Assembly: GCF_030128875.1 (NCBI RefSeq)
Contig: NZ_CP124620.1
Coordinates: 1,612,001-1,676,000, forward strand
Source of the DNA: Stenotrophomonas sp. BIO128-Bstrain
Lineage (GTDB): Bacteria > Pseudomonadota > Gammaproteobacteria > Xanthomonadales > Xanthomonadaceae
Length of the DNA stretch: 64,000 nucleotides
Reading direction: 5' to 3'
The notes below the pieces were generated by a model. It had not been told where the DNA came from. It made no database searches and saw only the letters and a program-made list of their open reading frames with translations. Position 1 is the first letter of the stretch, and each line of letters begins with the position of its first letter. The translations under genes and the position numbers were made by a program. Shown here in pieces: positions 28,151 to 38,679 of the stretch.

Positions 28151-29419
28151 TCAGGGGGCGTCAGCGCCCCCGAGTTTGGTGGACGGAGACAGCTTCGGCG
28201 CCACAACGGCAAGGTCGTAGCCGCGGATGAGCTCGCGCCACTCGGGCGTCAGGTCGTCCATATCCTTGCTGCGCAAACGGCGCAGATCCACCAGCATCCA
28301 GTCGTCCGGTGCCATGCCGGAGGGGCGGGCCAACATCACATCCTTGCGCCAGTCACTGTCCTTGCCGGTGGTCGCATCGAAGTCGTACACCTTCATCGGG
28401 CGACCGACCCCGTTGTATCCGGCGCCCACGCCTTTCGCACCACCTACCATCAGGTGCAGGGCACTCACGCCCTGTCCGTCGGCATGTTCGGCAACGAAGT
28501 TGCCCACGTCGCGCTGGCCAAGTGGGTTGTAGCCCTTGTAGAGATGATAGGCGCCGAACTTCATCAGCACGCGCGCCTGCGGCACCTCGGTGAAATGGGC
28601 GGCGAGCGTCCGCTTCATCAGCCGCGCCCTGCGCCCGTTCGGATCGCCACGACCAGACTGCGAGGCCTGGTAGATGGCACGTGTTTCGCGCAAGGCGGCG
28701 AACAGGGCCTTTGCCCGGTCGCCGCCATCTTGGTCGATGGCTTTCCCCGCCGGCTCCAGCGTCGCATCGGTGACCTTCAACAGGAACAGGTCCATGGGCG
28801 ACCCTGAGGCGAGCGCGACCTGCACCGCCGTCCGCTCCTGTTTGGCCAAGGCATCGATCTGGGCACGGGCGAGCGGCCCTGGCCCGGATGCCAGCATCTG
28901 GTCGAACAGATAGCCGCTTACGCCCAGGAACTCCTGATCCAGTCCCCACAACGTGAACTCGGGCCCGGCGACCGCAGCGCAGTCGGCCACCGTCTGCCCT
29001 TCGGCGCGGCTGTTGAGGAACGCCATGACGTCGGGATAGGCGGTCATGAAATCGGAAATCTGCTGTTCCCGGTCCGGCGCTCTCATCCGTGCATTGACTG
29101 CGCTGGCGGCCTCCGGTCCTGTCTCAACGGCCATCGCGGCCAGGCCGCCCGGCGCCATCAACCGACAGACGTTGGTGGTGAAGGCGGGGATCTCGCGCGA
29201 AAAGTGGCTCTCGCCGATGAGAACGTACCGGCTGGCGTCTACCGCGTCGGACAGAATGGCGGCGCCCGGACCCGAGAAGCCCTCCGGCCGCACGGTCAGC
29301 GGCGACCCTGCCTGCGCCAGCCGATCGGCGAAGGTGAGAGGTGCAACGGCCTGCGCATAAGCGGACGCGGCGCACAGGCATGCGAACGACAGTCCCACCC
29401 CGATCGACTTCAAACGCAT
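28151..29419 (-). CDS. Secreted ChaN/erythromycin esterase-like protein
   Basis: A 422-residue protein with a signal peptide ending ASAYAQ. The pattern YVLIGESHFSREIPAF near residues 65-80 and MAVETGPEA after it match the EreA/ChaN-like fold, in which a Glu-His pair marks the active or metal site. Function in this branch is unknown, and an antibiotic esterase role is not implied. I chose the ATG at 29419 (MRLKSIGVGLSF) since it is followed by the signal peptide and preceded by AGGGG; an upstream in-frame start adds 37 residues of doubtful sequence. It converges on the SDR gene with 12 bases between stops. Confidence 0.75.
   Translation of the reverse strand: MRLKSIGVGLSFACLCAASAYAQAVAPLTFADRLAQAGSPLTVRPEGFSGPGAAILSDAVDASRYVLIGESHFSREIPAFTTNVCRLMAPGGLAAMAVETGPEAASAVNARMRAPDREQQISDFMTAYPDVMAFLNSRAEGQTVADCAAVAGPEFTLWGLDQEFLGVSGYLFDQMLASGPGPLARAQIDALAKQERTAVQVALASGSPMDLFLLKVTDATLEPAGKAIDQDGGDRAKALFAALRETRAIYQASQSGRGDPNGRRARLMKRTLAAHFTEVPQARVLMKFGAYHLYKGYNPLGQRDVGNFVAEHADGQGVSALHLMVGGAKGVGAGYNGVGRPMKVYDFDATTGKDSDWRKDVMLARPSGMAPDDWMLVDLRRLRSKDMDDLTPEWRELIRGYDLAVVAPKLSPSTKLGGADAP
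28154..28171 (+). terminator. Hairpin between convergent genes
   Basis: GGGGGCG and CGCCCCC pair over a TCAG loop just past the SDR stop, inside the last codons of the opposite gene. The T-run after it is poor (GAGTTTGG), so termination may be weak or factor-assisted. Confidence 0.35.
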
Positions 29420-29598
29420 AGTGCTTATCCCCTTGGATGAATCGGCTTGACGAATTTCGGCGCCCACTTCAGTTGCAGGCCGCATCATCAGGCTCCCAGC
29501 GGCGGCAAGCAAGGCGCCGACCGCACCCAACCTTCACAGCTACCACGGCACCCCCAATGCAACTATGAGGGCCGCGACCTGCCCCCCATCGGTAACCT

Positions 29599-32500
29599 AT
29601 GCCCCACCTTCGTCGTCTTTTTGGCCGTTGGCTGCGTCTGCGTCGTCTTGTCCGTTGGCGCTGGCGTGAGCGCCAGGCCTCGGCGCCGGCCATCGAGGCC
29701 ACCGAGGGGCCCCTGCGCGCCGCGCTGTACAGCGTTGAACAGATGGAGGTGTACGGCCGCGCCCTCGCGCGCCAGCACCGGGTGCGGATGCGGCCCGGCG
29801 CAGAGCGCCTGCTCGATCGCCTGCAGGCCAACGAGCGTGTCCTGGAAGACGCCAACACGCTGCTCAGCAGCGTGGTGCGTGAACAGCGGCCGGTCACCCC
29901 CGCCGGGGAATGGCTGCTCGACAACTACTACCTGATCGAAGAACAGATCCAGACCGCGCGACGCCATCTGCCGCGCGGCTACAGCCGTCAGTTGCCTTCA
30001 CTTGTCGCCGGCCCCTCGGCCGGCCTGCCGCGTGTGTATGAACTGTCGATGCAGGCCATCGCACACGGTGACGGTCGCATTGATGCCGATACCCTGGGCC
30101 GTTTCATCGCCTCCTACCAGTCGCTTGCTCCCCTGAGCCTGGGCGAACTGTGGGCCGTCCCCATCATGCTGCGCCTGGCACTGCTCGAGAATCTGCGGCG
30201 CATGGCCGCCCGGGTGATGCGCGATGGCACGGACCGCAGCCTGGCGGCGCAATGGGCTGAGAACCTCAATCGCGCGGCGTCCGACACCCCGACCGAGGTG
30301 GTCCTGGTGGTGGCCGACATGGCCCGGTCCGAGCCGCCGTTGACCGGTGCGTTCATCGCCGAGCTTACCCGCTCGCTGCAGGGACGCGGCGGCGCGTGGG
30401 CGATGCCGGTCGCCTGGCTGGAACAGTGGGCCGCCGCGGCTGGACAGCGCATCGATGAACTGGTCGCCGCCGAGGGGCAGCAGCAGGCGGCCGACCAGGT
30501 CTCCATCGGCAACAGCATCGGCAGCCTGCGCTTCCTCTCTACCATGGACTGGCGCACGTTCGTCGAAGAGATGAGCGTGGTCGAGCAGCGGCTGCGGGAA
30601 GACCCCATGGGGGTCTATGCGCAGATGGATTTCGGCACACGCGACGCTTACCGCCATGTGGTGGAGAAGATCGCCCGCGGCAGCCGCGTCGCGGAAGAGC
30701 GCGTTGCCACGATTGCGCTGGACCTGGCACGGGCGGCTGCGCCGGTTGAGGGGCCGCGCACGCACGTAGGCTACTGGCTGGTCGGCGAAGGCCTGCCCGC
30801 CACCGTTGACGCCGTGGCCCAGGCAGCGCCGCGGCACCGCAAGGCACGGCAACTGGCGCATCGCGTACCGCTTGCGCTGTACCTGCTGCCGATCATCCTG
30901 CTGGCGGTGCTGGCCACGGGTGGCCTGCTGGCCACCGGCGTTGGCTCGGCGCCCGTCTGGCTGGCCGCGCTGCTCGGGCTGCTGGTGTTCAGTGAGCTGG
31001 GCATCGTCCTGGTGAACTGGACCGCGACAGTGCTGGTCACGCCCAGGCCACTGCCCAAGCTCGATTTCAGCGAAGGCATCCCGGCCGCCTGCGCCACGGT
31101 CGTCGCGGTTCCGTCCATGCTCTCCAGCATCGATGGAATCGACGTGCTGGTCGAAGCGCTGGAGGTCCGCTTCCAGGCCAACCGCGATCCCCAGCTGCGC
31201 TTTGTGCTGCTGACGGACTTCCTCGACGCCGCAGAAGCCGAGATGCCGACGGACCACACTCTGGTTGCACACGCGGTGGAGCGGATCGAGGAGTTGAACG
31301 CCCGCTACGCGTCCGAACGCGGCGATCGCTTCTACCTGCTGCATCGCCCCCGGCAATGGAATCCGGGCGAAGGGGTGTGGATGGGTCACGAGCGCAAACG
31401 CGGCAAGCTGGCAGCGCTCAATGCCCTGCTCCGCCACGGCGATGCGGCCGCGTTCATGCGCATCGTCGGTGACGCGGCTGCCCTGATCGGCGTCCGCTAC
31501 GTCATCACCCTGGATTCGGATACGCAACTTCCGCGCGATGCGGCACGGGCGTTTGTCGCCACCCTGGCGCACCCGCTCAACCGCCCGCGCTTCGATCCGA
31601 CACTGCAACGCGTCGTGGAGGGTTACGGCATCCTGCAGCCCAGCGTCGGCACCAGCCTGGGCACGCGCCGCACCTCGCGCTTTGCCAGGATGTTCGGCAG
31701 CGAGCCGGGCATCGATCCGTACACGCGCATGGTGTCGGACGTCTATCAGGACCTGTTCGACGAAGGCTCGTTCGTGGGCAAGGGCATCTATGACGTTGAA
31801 GCCTTCGAGCATGCGCTCGAGGGACGCCTGCCCGAGAACCGCATCCTCAGCCATGACCTGCTGGAAGGGTGCTATGCACGCGCTGGCCTGGTCAGCGATG
31901 TGCGCCTGTACGAGGATTACCCCGAACGTTACGTCGCCGACGCCAAGCGCCGTGCGCGCTGGATCCGCGGCGACTGGCAGCTGCTGCCGTGGTTGCTGCC
32001 GTGGACACCCCGCCCGGGCTCCGCATGGGAACGCAACCGGCTGAGCCTGCTGTCGCGTGGCAAGTTGCTGGACAATCTGCGCCGGAGCCTGGTGCCGGCC
32101 GCCGCCCTGGCCTTGCTGGTCGCAGGCTGGCTGTATGCCGAAAACCCGGCGGCATGGACGGCGTGGGTGCTCGCGCTGTGGTTCGCGCCGCCGCTGATCG
32201 GCATGCTGCGCGATGCCCTGAGCGTTCCGGATGACACATCGCTCGAGGCGCACTACATCATGGTCGGCCGTGGCACGCTGCAGTCGTTGCTGCGCGCGTC
32301 CACCCAGATCGCGTGCCTGCCTTACGAAGCACTGCTGGCCGGTGGCGCGATCCTGCGCACGCTCTGGCGCATGGCCGTCACCCGGCGCCACCTGCTGCAA
32401 TGGAATCCCTCCAGCGAAGTCGAGCGCCGCCTCGGCGGCGACCGCGGCGCGGAATGGCGGGTGATGGCGCCGGGGTCGCTGCTGGCGCTCTTGCTGGTGG

Positions 32501-35500
32501 GGCTCGTGGCCAGCGTGCATCCGCAGGCACTGCCTGTCGCCCTGCCCTTGCTGCTGGCGTGGACCTTCGCGCCCGCATTGATGGCATGGCTGGGCCGACC
32601 GCCGGCCGCGAGCGTGGCCGAGCTTTCCGTGACGCAGCGGGCCTTCCTGGGCCGGCTGGCCCGGCGTACCTGGTCCTTCTTCCAGGCCTGGGTACGCGAG
32701 CAGGATCATTGGCTGCCGCCGGACAACATCCAGGAGCATCCCTCGCTGGTGGTGGCGCGGCGCACCTCGCCGACCAACATCGGCCTGTCCCTGTTGGCCA
32801 ACCTGTCGGCGTGGGATTTCGGCTGGTTGCAGCAGGATGCGGTCGCCGAACGTACCGCTCTCACGTTCGATACGCTGGACAAGCTGCCGCGCCACCGCGG
32901 CCACTTCCTGAACTGGTATGACACCGAGACCCTGGCGCCGCTGCCGCCGCGCTATGTCTCCACCGTGGACAGCGGCAACCTTGCCGGCCACCTGCTGACG
33001 CTGCGCCAGGGCCTGCTCGCCCTGGTGGACGCGCCGGTGCTGGCGCCGCACACGTTCGATGGCCTGGCCGATACGCTGGGCGTGCTGGAAGAGGAACGCC
33101 AGCGCCATCGCCCCGACGACGCGCACGTGGGCCAGGCACTCAACCACCTTCGCCAGCGCCTGGCATCAACGCGTACCGACCGCCCACGTGGCACGGCCCC
33201 GCTGCTCGCCCGGTTGCAGGAGCTGGCCGGCCTGGCCGATGCCGTACTGGCACAGTGGCCGGCACCAGCATCGCCCGAACAGGGTGAGCTGCACTGGCCG
33301 GCCCTGTTCGCCGCCGAATGCCATGCTGCCCGGGCATCGCTCGCCGGCATCCCCTCCGACGCCAACGCAGCCGACGAGACGCCGGTACCCAGCCTGCGCC
33401 AGCTCGCCGAGCTGCCCGGCACGGTCGGCGCGGAGGCGCGCGCGCGCATCGAGCAGCTGCAGGCCCTCGCGCACCGCGCCGGGCAGTTCTCGCTGATGGA
33501 GTACGGGTTCCTGTTCTACCGTACCCGCAACCTGCTCTCGATCGGGTACAACGTCGACGACCACCGCCTCGACAACAGCTTCTACGACCTGCTGGCCTCC
33601 GAAGCGCGTCTGTGCGCCTTCGTCGCCATCGCCCAGGGCCAGCTGGCGCAGGAGAGCTGGTTCGCGCTCGGCCGCATGCTCACCGAGGTCAACGGCACCC
33701 CGACGCTGCTGTCATGGAGTGGCTCGATGTTCGAGTACCTCATGCCGCAGCTGGTGATGCCCAGCTATCCGGACACGCTGCTCGACCAGACCGCGCGGCA
33801 TGCGGTGGAAGCGCAGATCGTCTACGGCCGTACGTTGAACCTGCCGTGGGGCGTGTCCGAATCCGGCTACAACGCCGTCGATGCACGCCTGAACTACCAG
33901 TACCGGGCGTTCGGCGTGCCCGGGCTGGGTCTCAAGCGCGGCCTGGGTCAGGATCGGGTCATCGCGCCCTATGCCAGCATGATGGCGCTGATGGTGGCGC
34001 CGGAGGCGGCGTGCCAGAACCTCCAGGCCATGGAGGAACTGGGCTTCTCCGGGCGCTTTGGCATGTACGAAGCAGTCGACTACACCCCCGCCCGCGTGCC
34101 ACCGGGGCAGGATCACGTCCTGCTGCGTTCCTTCATGGCCCACCACCAGGGCATGGGCCTGCTGTCGCTGGATTACCTGTTGCGCGACCAGCCGATGCAG
34201 CGCCGCTTCGTGGCCGATGTCGAGTTCCAGGCCACCTTGTTGCTGCTGCAGGAGCGCATACCGCGCATCGGCGTGTTCCATCCCCATGAGGTGGAAGCCC
34301 TGGGCGAGCACTCGGCCATGGCCGAGCGCGAGACGGCCCTGCGCGTCCTGCGCGACCCGGGTGGCCCGCGCCCGGAGGTGCAGCTGCTCTCCAACGGGCG
34401 CTACCACGGCATGCTGACCCATGCCGGCGGCGGCTACAGCCGCCATGGCGACCTCTCGCTCACCCGTTGGCGCGAAGACGGCACCACCGATGCCTGGGGG
34501 TCGTTCTGCTACCTGCGCGACGTGGACAGCGGCGAGTTCTGGTCTGCCGCCTATCAGCCCACCTGCGTGCCGGTGGACAATTACGAGGCGATCTTCTCTG
34601 ACGCCAAGGCTGAATTCCGCGGTGCGCGCCGCGGTTGCGAGAGCCACCTGCAGGTGGCCATCTCCGCCGAGGACGACATCGAGCTCAGGCGCCTGCGCCT
34701 GACCAACCGCAGCCGTCGCCAGCGCACGGTTGAGATCACCACCTACGCCGAAGTGGTGCTGGCACCTGCAGCCTCCGACGACGCACACCCGGCCTTCAGC
34801 AATCTCTTCGTCCAGAGCGAGATCCTGGCTGCCAAGCAGGCCCTGCTATGCACGCGCCGCCCACGTTCGCACGACGAAGTGCCGCCGTGGATGTTCCATC
34901 TGGTTGCGGTGCATGACGCAGAGGTAGTGTCGATCTCCTACGAAACCGACCGTGCGCGCTTCCTGGGTCGTGGCAACACGCCGCGGACGCCGCAGGCCTT
35001 GACCATCGATACCGACCTCTCCGGTACGGACGGCTCGGTGCTCGACCCGATCGTGGCCATCCGCGTCCGCGTCGTGCTTGAGCCCGAACAGACCGTCCAG
35101 CTGGACATGGTGTATGGCATCGGCGCCGACCGCGCCGGTTGCGAGGCACTCGTAGACAAATACCGTGATCGCCGGCTGGCCGACCGCGTCTTCGATCTGG
35201 CCTGGACGCACAGCCAGGTGGTGCGCCGGCAGATCAATGCGAGCCAGGCCGAGGCGTCGCTGTACGAGCGCCTGGCCAGCCACGTGTTGTATTCCAATGC
35301 GCTGCTGCGCGCAGGTGCCGGCGTCCTGCAGCAGAACCAGCGAGGCCAATCCGGGCTGTGGGGGCATGCCATCTCGGGCGATCTGCCGATCGTGCTGCTC
35401 AAGGTCACCGACGCGGAGAACGTGGAACTGGTCAGGCAACTGGTGCAGGCCCATGCCTATTGGCGCCAGAAGGGGCTCAACACCGACCTGGTGATCTGGA

Positions 35501-38310
35501 ACGACAGCAAGGCCGGCTATCGCCAGGAACTGCAGGACCAGATTCTGGGCATGGTCGCCGCCAGCTCGGAGACCGGCCTGCTCGATCGCCCTGGCGGCAT
35601 CTTCGTACGGCCCGTGCAGAACATGAGTCACGAAGACCGCGTTCTGTTGCAGGCGGTGGCACGGGTGGTGATCAGCGACGAGGACGGTACGCTGGTCGCC
35701 CAGGTGGGACGCCAGCCCCTGCCCGTCCGCCGGATCCCGGCCCTGGTGCCACAGGTGGAGCAGCAGGAGCTGACACTGTCGATGGACGCAACGCCCGGGC
35801 TGCCGGTGGTTGCCGACCTCGGACCCGAACCCGGCATGCCGCCGGGCGCCGGGCACGACGAAGAGCTGGACGACCCGTGGCCCTTCCTTCCGTACCGCGG
35901 CACCGGCCGATTCGACAACGGAACCGGTAGCTTCAGCGAGGACGGCCGCGAATACGTCGTGGTGGTGCGCGAAGGTGCCCCGACGCCCGCGCCCTGGGCC
36001 AACGTGATCGCCAACGCCCGCCTGGGCACCGTCGTCAGCGAGAGCGCACCGGGCTACACGTGGTTCGAGAACGCACACGAATTCCGTCTGACGCCCTGGC
36101 TCAACGATCCGGTGTCCGACACCGGCGGTGAAGCCTTCTACGTGCGCGACGAGGTCACCGGCCGCGTCTGGTCGCCGATGCCGCTCCCGTGCCGGGGCAC
36201 CGGCGCGTACCGTACGCGCCATGGATTCGGCTACACGGTCTATGAGCATATCGAGGACGGCATCGTCAGCGAGTTGTGGGTATTCGTCGACGTGACCGCC
36301 CCACTGAAGTTCTCGGTCCTGCGGTTGCACAACCTGTCGGGCAGGACACGGCGGCTGTCGGCCATCGGCTACGTTGAGTGGGTCATGGGTGACCTGCGTC
36401 CGAAATCACGCATGCATGTGCTCACCGAACGCGACCCGCAAAGCGGCGCGCTGCTGGCGCGCAACACCTACAACACCGACTTCGGCGGCCGCATGGCCTT
36501 CTTCGACACCGATGCCGAGGGCTGTGGCTGGACCTGTGATCGCCTGGAGTTCATCGGGCGCAACGGCGGCCTGCACGCGCCGGCCGCGCTGCGGCGCGAA
36601 CGTCTGGATGGACGGATCGGCGCGGGCCTGGATCCCTGCGCGGCGATCCAGGTGCCACTGGAACTGGCACCGGGTGACCGCAGTGAAACGACTTTCCGCC
36701 TCGGCGCGGGGCGCGACCGCGAGGAAACGCTCGCGCTGGCACGAAGCCGCCAGGGCAATCATGAGGCCATCGATGCGCTGGACGCGGTGCGCATCCACTG
36801 GCGCAATGTGCTGGCCACGGTGCAGGTACGTACGCCGGACCCGGCGCTGGACGCACTGGCCAATGGCTGGCTCGTGTATCAGACCCTGGGCTGCCGCTAC
36901 CTGGCGCGCAGTGGGTACTACCAGTCGGGCGGCGCGTTCGGCTTCCGCGACCAGCTGCAGGACGCGCTGGCCCTGATCCACACGCGCCCGGACCTGACCC
37001 GCGAGCACCTGCTGCTTTGCGCGGCACACCAGTTCGCCGAAGGCGATGTGATGCACTGGTGGCACCCCCCGCAAGGTCGCGGCGTGCGTACCCGCTGCTC
37101 CGACGATTACCTCTGGCTGCCCCAGGGCGCATGCCGCTACCTGGAGGTCACCGGCGACGCCAGCGTGCTGGACGAAGTGGTCGGTTTCATCGAAGGGCGC
37201 GCGGTGACCCCGGAAGAGGAAGGGTATTACGACATGCCGACCCCATCGGTGCAGCGCGGCACGCTGTATGCGCACTGCATCGTCGCGCTCGAGCGCGGTT
37301 GCCGCTTGCTGGGCGAGCGCGGCCTTCCGCTGATGGGAACCGGCGACTGGAACGACGGCATGAACCGCGTCGGCGACCAGCAGCGCGGTGAAAGTGTGTG
37401 GCTGGGATTCTTCCTGCATGACACGCTGCGCCGCTTCATCGTGCTGGCGAACGCGCGCGGCGATGACGCCCGTGCGCAGTGGTGCCAGGAGCAGGCCGAC
37501 CGCCTGCGCCAGAACCTGGAACACCACGCCTGGGATGGGGCATGGTATCGCCGCGCCTGGTTCGATAACGGCGCCACCTTGGGCTCGTCACAGAACGACG
37601 AGTGCCGCATCGATTCCATCTCGCAGAGCTGGTCGGTGCTGTCAGGCGTCGCCGCGCCGGAGCGCGCCTCGCAGGCGCTGGATTCGCTGTACACGCACTT
37701 GGTGCGCAAGGACGCCAAGCTGATCCAGCTCCTCGATCCGCCCTTCGACCAGACCCCGGAAGACCCCGGTTACATCCGGGGTTACGTACCGGGGGTGCGC
37801 GAGAATGGCGGCCAGTACACCCACGCAGCCGTGTGGGCGGCGATGGCATTCGCGCAGCAGGGAGATGCGGTGCGTGCCTGGGAGCTGGCCGGCATGATCA
37901 ATCCCCTCAACCACACGCTGGACCCGGCGGCGGTCCAGACCTACCGCGTCGAACCTTACGTATTGGCCGCCGATGTATACGCCGTGTCGCCGCACGTCGG
38001 CCGCGGCGGCTGGACGTGGTACACCGGGTCGGCCGGTTGGATGTACCGCCTGCTGGTGGAATCCCTGCTTGGCATCCGTCGCGAAGGCGATCGTCTGTCG
38101 CTGGCGCCGTGCCTGCCCGATCATTGGCCGTCATTCGAACTGAGCTACCGCTTCGGCCGCAGCCTGTATGAGTTCGAGGTGACCCGCACGGCGCAGGGTG
38201 AGCCCACCCTGCATGTGGATGGCGTCCTGCAGCCGGACCTCACCGTCCTGCTCCGCGACGACGGCCATTACTACCGCGTCGTGCTCGACCTGGGCGCGCC
38301 CCCGGGATGA
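29599..38310 (+). CDS. ndvB: Cyclic beta-1,2-glucan synthase, NdvB/ChvB type
   Basis: A giant inner-membrane protein of 2903 residues, close to the usual size of NdvB. It makes periplasmic cyclic glucan from UDP-glucose. Two membrane helices lie near 420-477. The GT84 transferase follows with the metal motif LDSDTQLP near 633, HDLLEGCY and RRARWIRGDWQ near 784, and more helices near 829 and beyond. A glycoamylase-like domain (about 1060-1530) includes HHQGMGLLSLDYLL. Two beta-sandwich repeats (about 1600-1850 and 2100-2390) precede a GH94 phosphorylase-type domain with the general acid in GDWNDGMNRVG near 2581, which sets chain length. Such glucans serve in osmoadaptation and host interaction. 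A small coupled gene follows. Confidence 0.93.
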   Translation: MPHLRRLFGRWLRLRRLVRWRWRERQASAPAIEATEGPLRAALYSVEQMEVYGRALARQHRVRMRPGAERLLDRLQANERVLEDANTLLSSVVREQRPVTPAGEWLLDNYYLIEEQIQTARRHLPRGYSRQLPSLVAGPSAGLPRVYELSMQAIAHGDGRIDADTLGRFIASYQSLAPLSLGELWAVPIMLRLALLENLRRMAARVMRDGTDRSLAAQWAENLNRAASDTPTEVVLVVADMARSEPPLTGAFIAELTRSLQGRGGAWAMPVAWLEQWAAAAGQRIDELVAAEGQQQAADQVSIGNSIGSLRFLSTMDWRTFVEEMSVVEQRLREDPMGVYAQMDFGTRDAYRHVVEKIARGSRVAEERVATIALDLARAAAPVEGPRTHVGYWLVGEGLPATVDAVAQAAPRHRKARQLAHRVPLALYLLPIILLAVLATGGLLATGVGSAPVWLAALLGLLVFSELGIVLVNWTATVLVTPRPLPKLDFSEGIPAACATVVAVPSMLSSIDGIDVLVEALEVRFQANRDPQLRFVLLTDFLDAAEAEMPTDHTLVAHAVERIEELNARYASERGDRFYLLHRPRQWNPGEGVWMGHERKRGKLAALNALLRHGDAAAFMRIVGDAAALIGVRYVITLDSDTQLPRDAARAFVATLAHPLNRPRFDPTLQRVVEGYGILQPSVGTSLGTRRTSRFARMFGSEPGIDPYTRMVSDVYQDLFDEGSFVGKGIYDVEAFEHALEGRLPENRILSHDLLEGCYARAGLVSDVRLYEDYPERYVADAKRRARWIRGDWQLLPWLLPWTPRPGSAWERNRLSLLSRGKLLDNLRRSLVPAAALALLVAGWLYAENPAAWTAWVLALWFAPPLIGMLRDALSVPDDTSLEAHYIMVGRGTLQSLLRASTQIACLPYEALLAGGAILRTLWRMAVTRRHLLQWNPSSEVERRLGGDRGAEWRVMAPGSLLALLLVGLVASVHPQALPVALPLLLAWTFAPALMAWLGRPPAASVAELSVTQRAFLGRLARRTWSFFQAWVREQDHWLPPDNIQEHPSLVVARRTSPTNIGLSLLANLSAWDFGWLQQDAVAERTALTFDTLDKLPRHRGHFLNWYDTETLAPLPPRYVSTVDSGNLAGHLLTLRQGLLALVDAPVLAPHTFDGLADTLGVLEEERQRHRPDDAHVGQALNHLRQRLASTRTDRPRGTAPLLARLQELAGLADAVLAQWPAPASPEQGELHWPALFAAECHAARASLAGIPSDANAADETPVPSLRQLAELPGTVGAEARARIEQLQALAHRAGQFSLMEYGFLFYRTRNLLSIGYNVDDHRLDNSFYDLLASEARLCAFVAIAQGQLAQESWFALGRMLTEVNGTPTLLSWSGSMFEYLMPQLVMPSYPDTLLDQTARHAVEAQIVYGRTLNLPWGVSESGYNAVDARLNYQYRAFGVPGLGLKRGLGQDRVIAPYASMMALMVAPEAACQNLQAMEELGFSGRFGMYEAVDYTPARVPPGQDHVLLRSFMAHHQGMGLLSLDYLLRDQPMQRRFVADVEFQATLLLLQERIPRIGVFHPHEVEALGEHSAMAERETALRVLRDPGGPRPEVQLLSNGRYHGMLTHAGGGYSRHGDLSLTRWREDGTTDAWGSFCYLRDVDSGEFWSAAYQPTCVPVDNYEAIFSDAKAEFRGARRGCESHLQVAISAEDDIELRRLRLTNRSRRQRTVEITTYAEVVLAPAASDDAHPAFSNLFVQSEILAAKQALLCTRRPRSHDEVPPWMFHLVAVHDAEVVSISYETDRARFLGRGNTPRTPQALTIDTDLSGTDGSVLDPIVAIRVRVVLEPEQTVQLDMVYGIGADRAGCEALVDKYRDRRLADRVFDLAWTHSQVVRRQINASQAEASLYERLASHVLYSNALLRAGAGVLQQNQRGQSGLWGHAISGDLPIVLLKVTDAENVELVRQLVQAHAYWRQKGLNTDLVIWNDSKAGYRQELQDQILGMVAASSETGLLDRPGGIFVRPVQNMSHEDRVLLQAVARVVISDEDGTLVAQVGRQPLPVRRIPALVPQVEQQELTLSMDATPGLPVVADLGPEPGMPPGAGHDEELDDPWPFLPYRGTGRFDNGTGSFSEDGREYVVVVREGAPTPAPWANVIANARLGTVVSESAPGYTWFENAHEFRLTPWLNDPVSDTGGEAFYVRDEVTGRVWSPMPLPCRGTGAYRTRHGFGYTVYEHIEDGIVSELWVFVDVTAPLKFSVLRLHNLSGRTRRLSAIGYVEWVMGDLRPKSRMHVLTERDPQSGALLARNTYNTDFGGRMAFFDTDAEGCGWTCDRLEFIGRNGGLHAPAALRRERLDGRIGAGLDPCAAIQVPLELAPGDRSETTFRLGAGRDREETLALARSRQGNHEAIDALDAVRIHWRNVLATVQVRTPDPALDALANGWLVYQTLGCRYLARSGYYQSGGAFGFRDQLQDALALIHTRPDLTREHLLLCAAHQFAEGDVMHWWHPPQGRGVRTRCSDDYLWLPQGACRYLEVTGDASVLDEVVGFIEGRAVTPEEEGYYDMPTPSVQRGTLYAHCIVALERGCRLLGERGLPLMGTGDWNDGMNRVGDQQRGESVWLGFFLHDTLRRFIVLANARGDDARAQWCQEQADRLRQNLEHHAWDGAWYRRAWFDNGATLGSSQNDECRIDSISQSWSVLSGVAAPERASQALDSLYTHLVRKDAKLIQLLDPPFDQTPEDPGYIRGYVPGVRENGGQYTHAAVWAAMAFAQQGDAVRAWELAGMINPLNHTLDPAAVQTYRVEPYVLAADVYAVSPHVGRGGWTWYTGSAGWMYRLLVESLLGIRREGDRLSLAPCLPDHWPSFELSYRFGRSLYEFEVTRTAQGEPTLHVDGVLQPDLTVLLRDDGHYYRVVLDLGAPPG

Positions 38311-38567
38311 ACGTGCGCGCCGAAATTCAGGTGCAGCTTGATGCGCTGGCCGACCAACTGGACCACTGGGTGGCGCGCGTGCGCCACCCGGCGCAGTTCT
38401 GGCCGCAGTTTGAGCAGCTGACTGGCGAGATTCTTGACCAATGCTCGAACACGGAGAGGGACCACGCGCGTGCATGTATACAGGCCATGCTCGAACGCCA
38501 CGCGCTGGATCTCCCGTCCTGGCACCAACGGGACGATACCCTGCCGCCGGGGACGCCGGGAGCGTGA
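38307..38567 (+). CDS. Small protein coupled to ndvB
   Basis: An 86-residue protein beginning MNVRAEIQVQLDALADQLDHW whose ATG overlaps the ndvB stop (ATGA), so it is translated together with it. It is mostly helical and polar, with no signal or membrane segment, and contains HPAQFWPQFEQL and a pattern of regularly spaced Leu and Ala. Family not recognised. The coupling suggests a partner or regulator of the glucan synthase in the cytoplasm (inferred). The next 112 bases hold no gene. Confidence 0.55.
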   Translation: MNVRAEIQVQLDALADQLDHWVARVRHPAQFWPQFEQLTGEILDQCSNTERDHARACIQAMLERHALDLPSWHQRDDTLPPGTPGA

Positions 38568-38679
38568 TGGCGCGAACGGTCACGGCGCCCCGTCGGATGG
38601 CGTCGTCGCATTGCCGTCCTTCCAGCGCCACCGGCCGGGCAATGGCGCCTCGCCACACTGCCCAGCCACTCAGCGCCCC

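Noticed and set aside
28151..29419. Macrolide-inactivating erythromycin esterase
   Set aside because: Only the general EreA/ChaN-like fold pattern is visible. The family is broad and mostly of unknown function.
29998..33147. Very long open frame (1049 codons) on the minus strand opposite the glucan synthase gene
   Set aside because: It is antisense to a gene with clear family motifs along its whole length. Its sequence is His/Arg/Gln-rich and lacks any recognisable domain, as expected of a mirror frame in GC-rich DNA.
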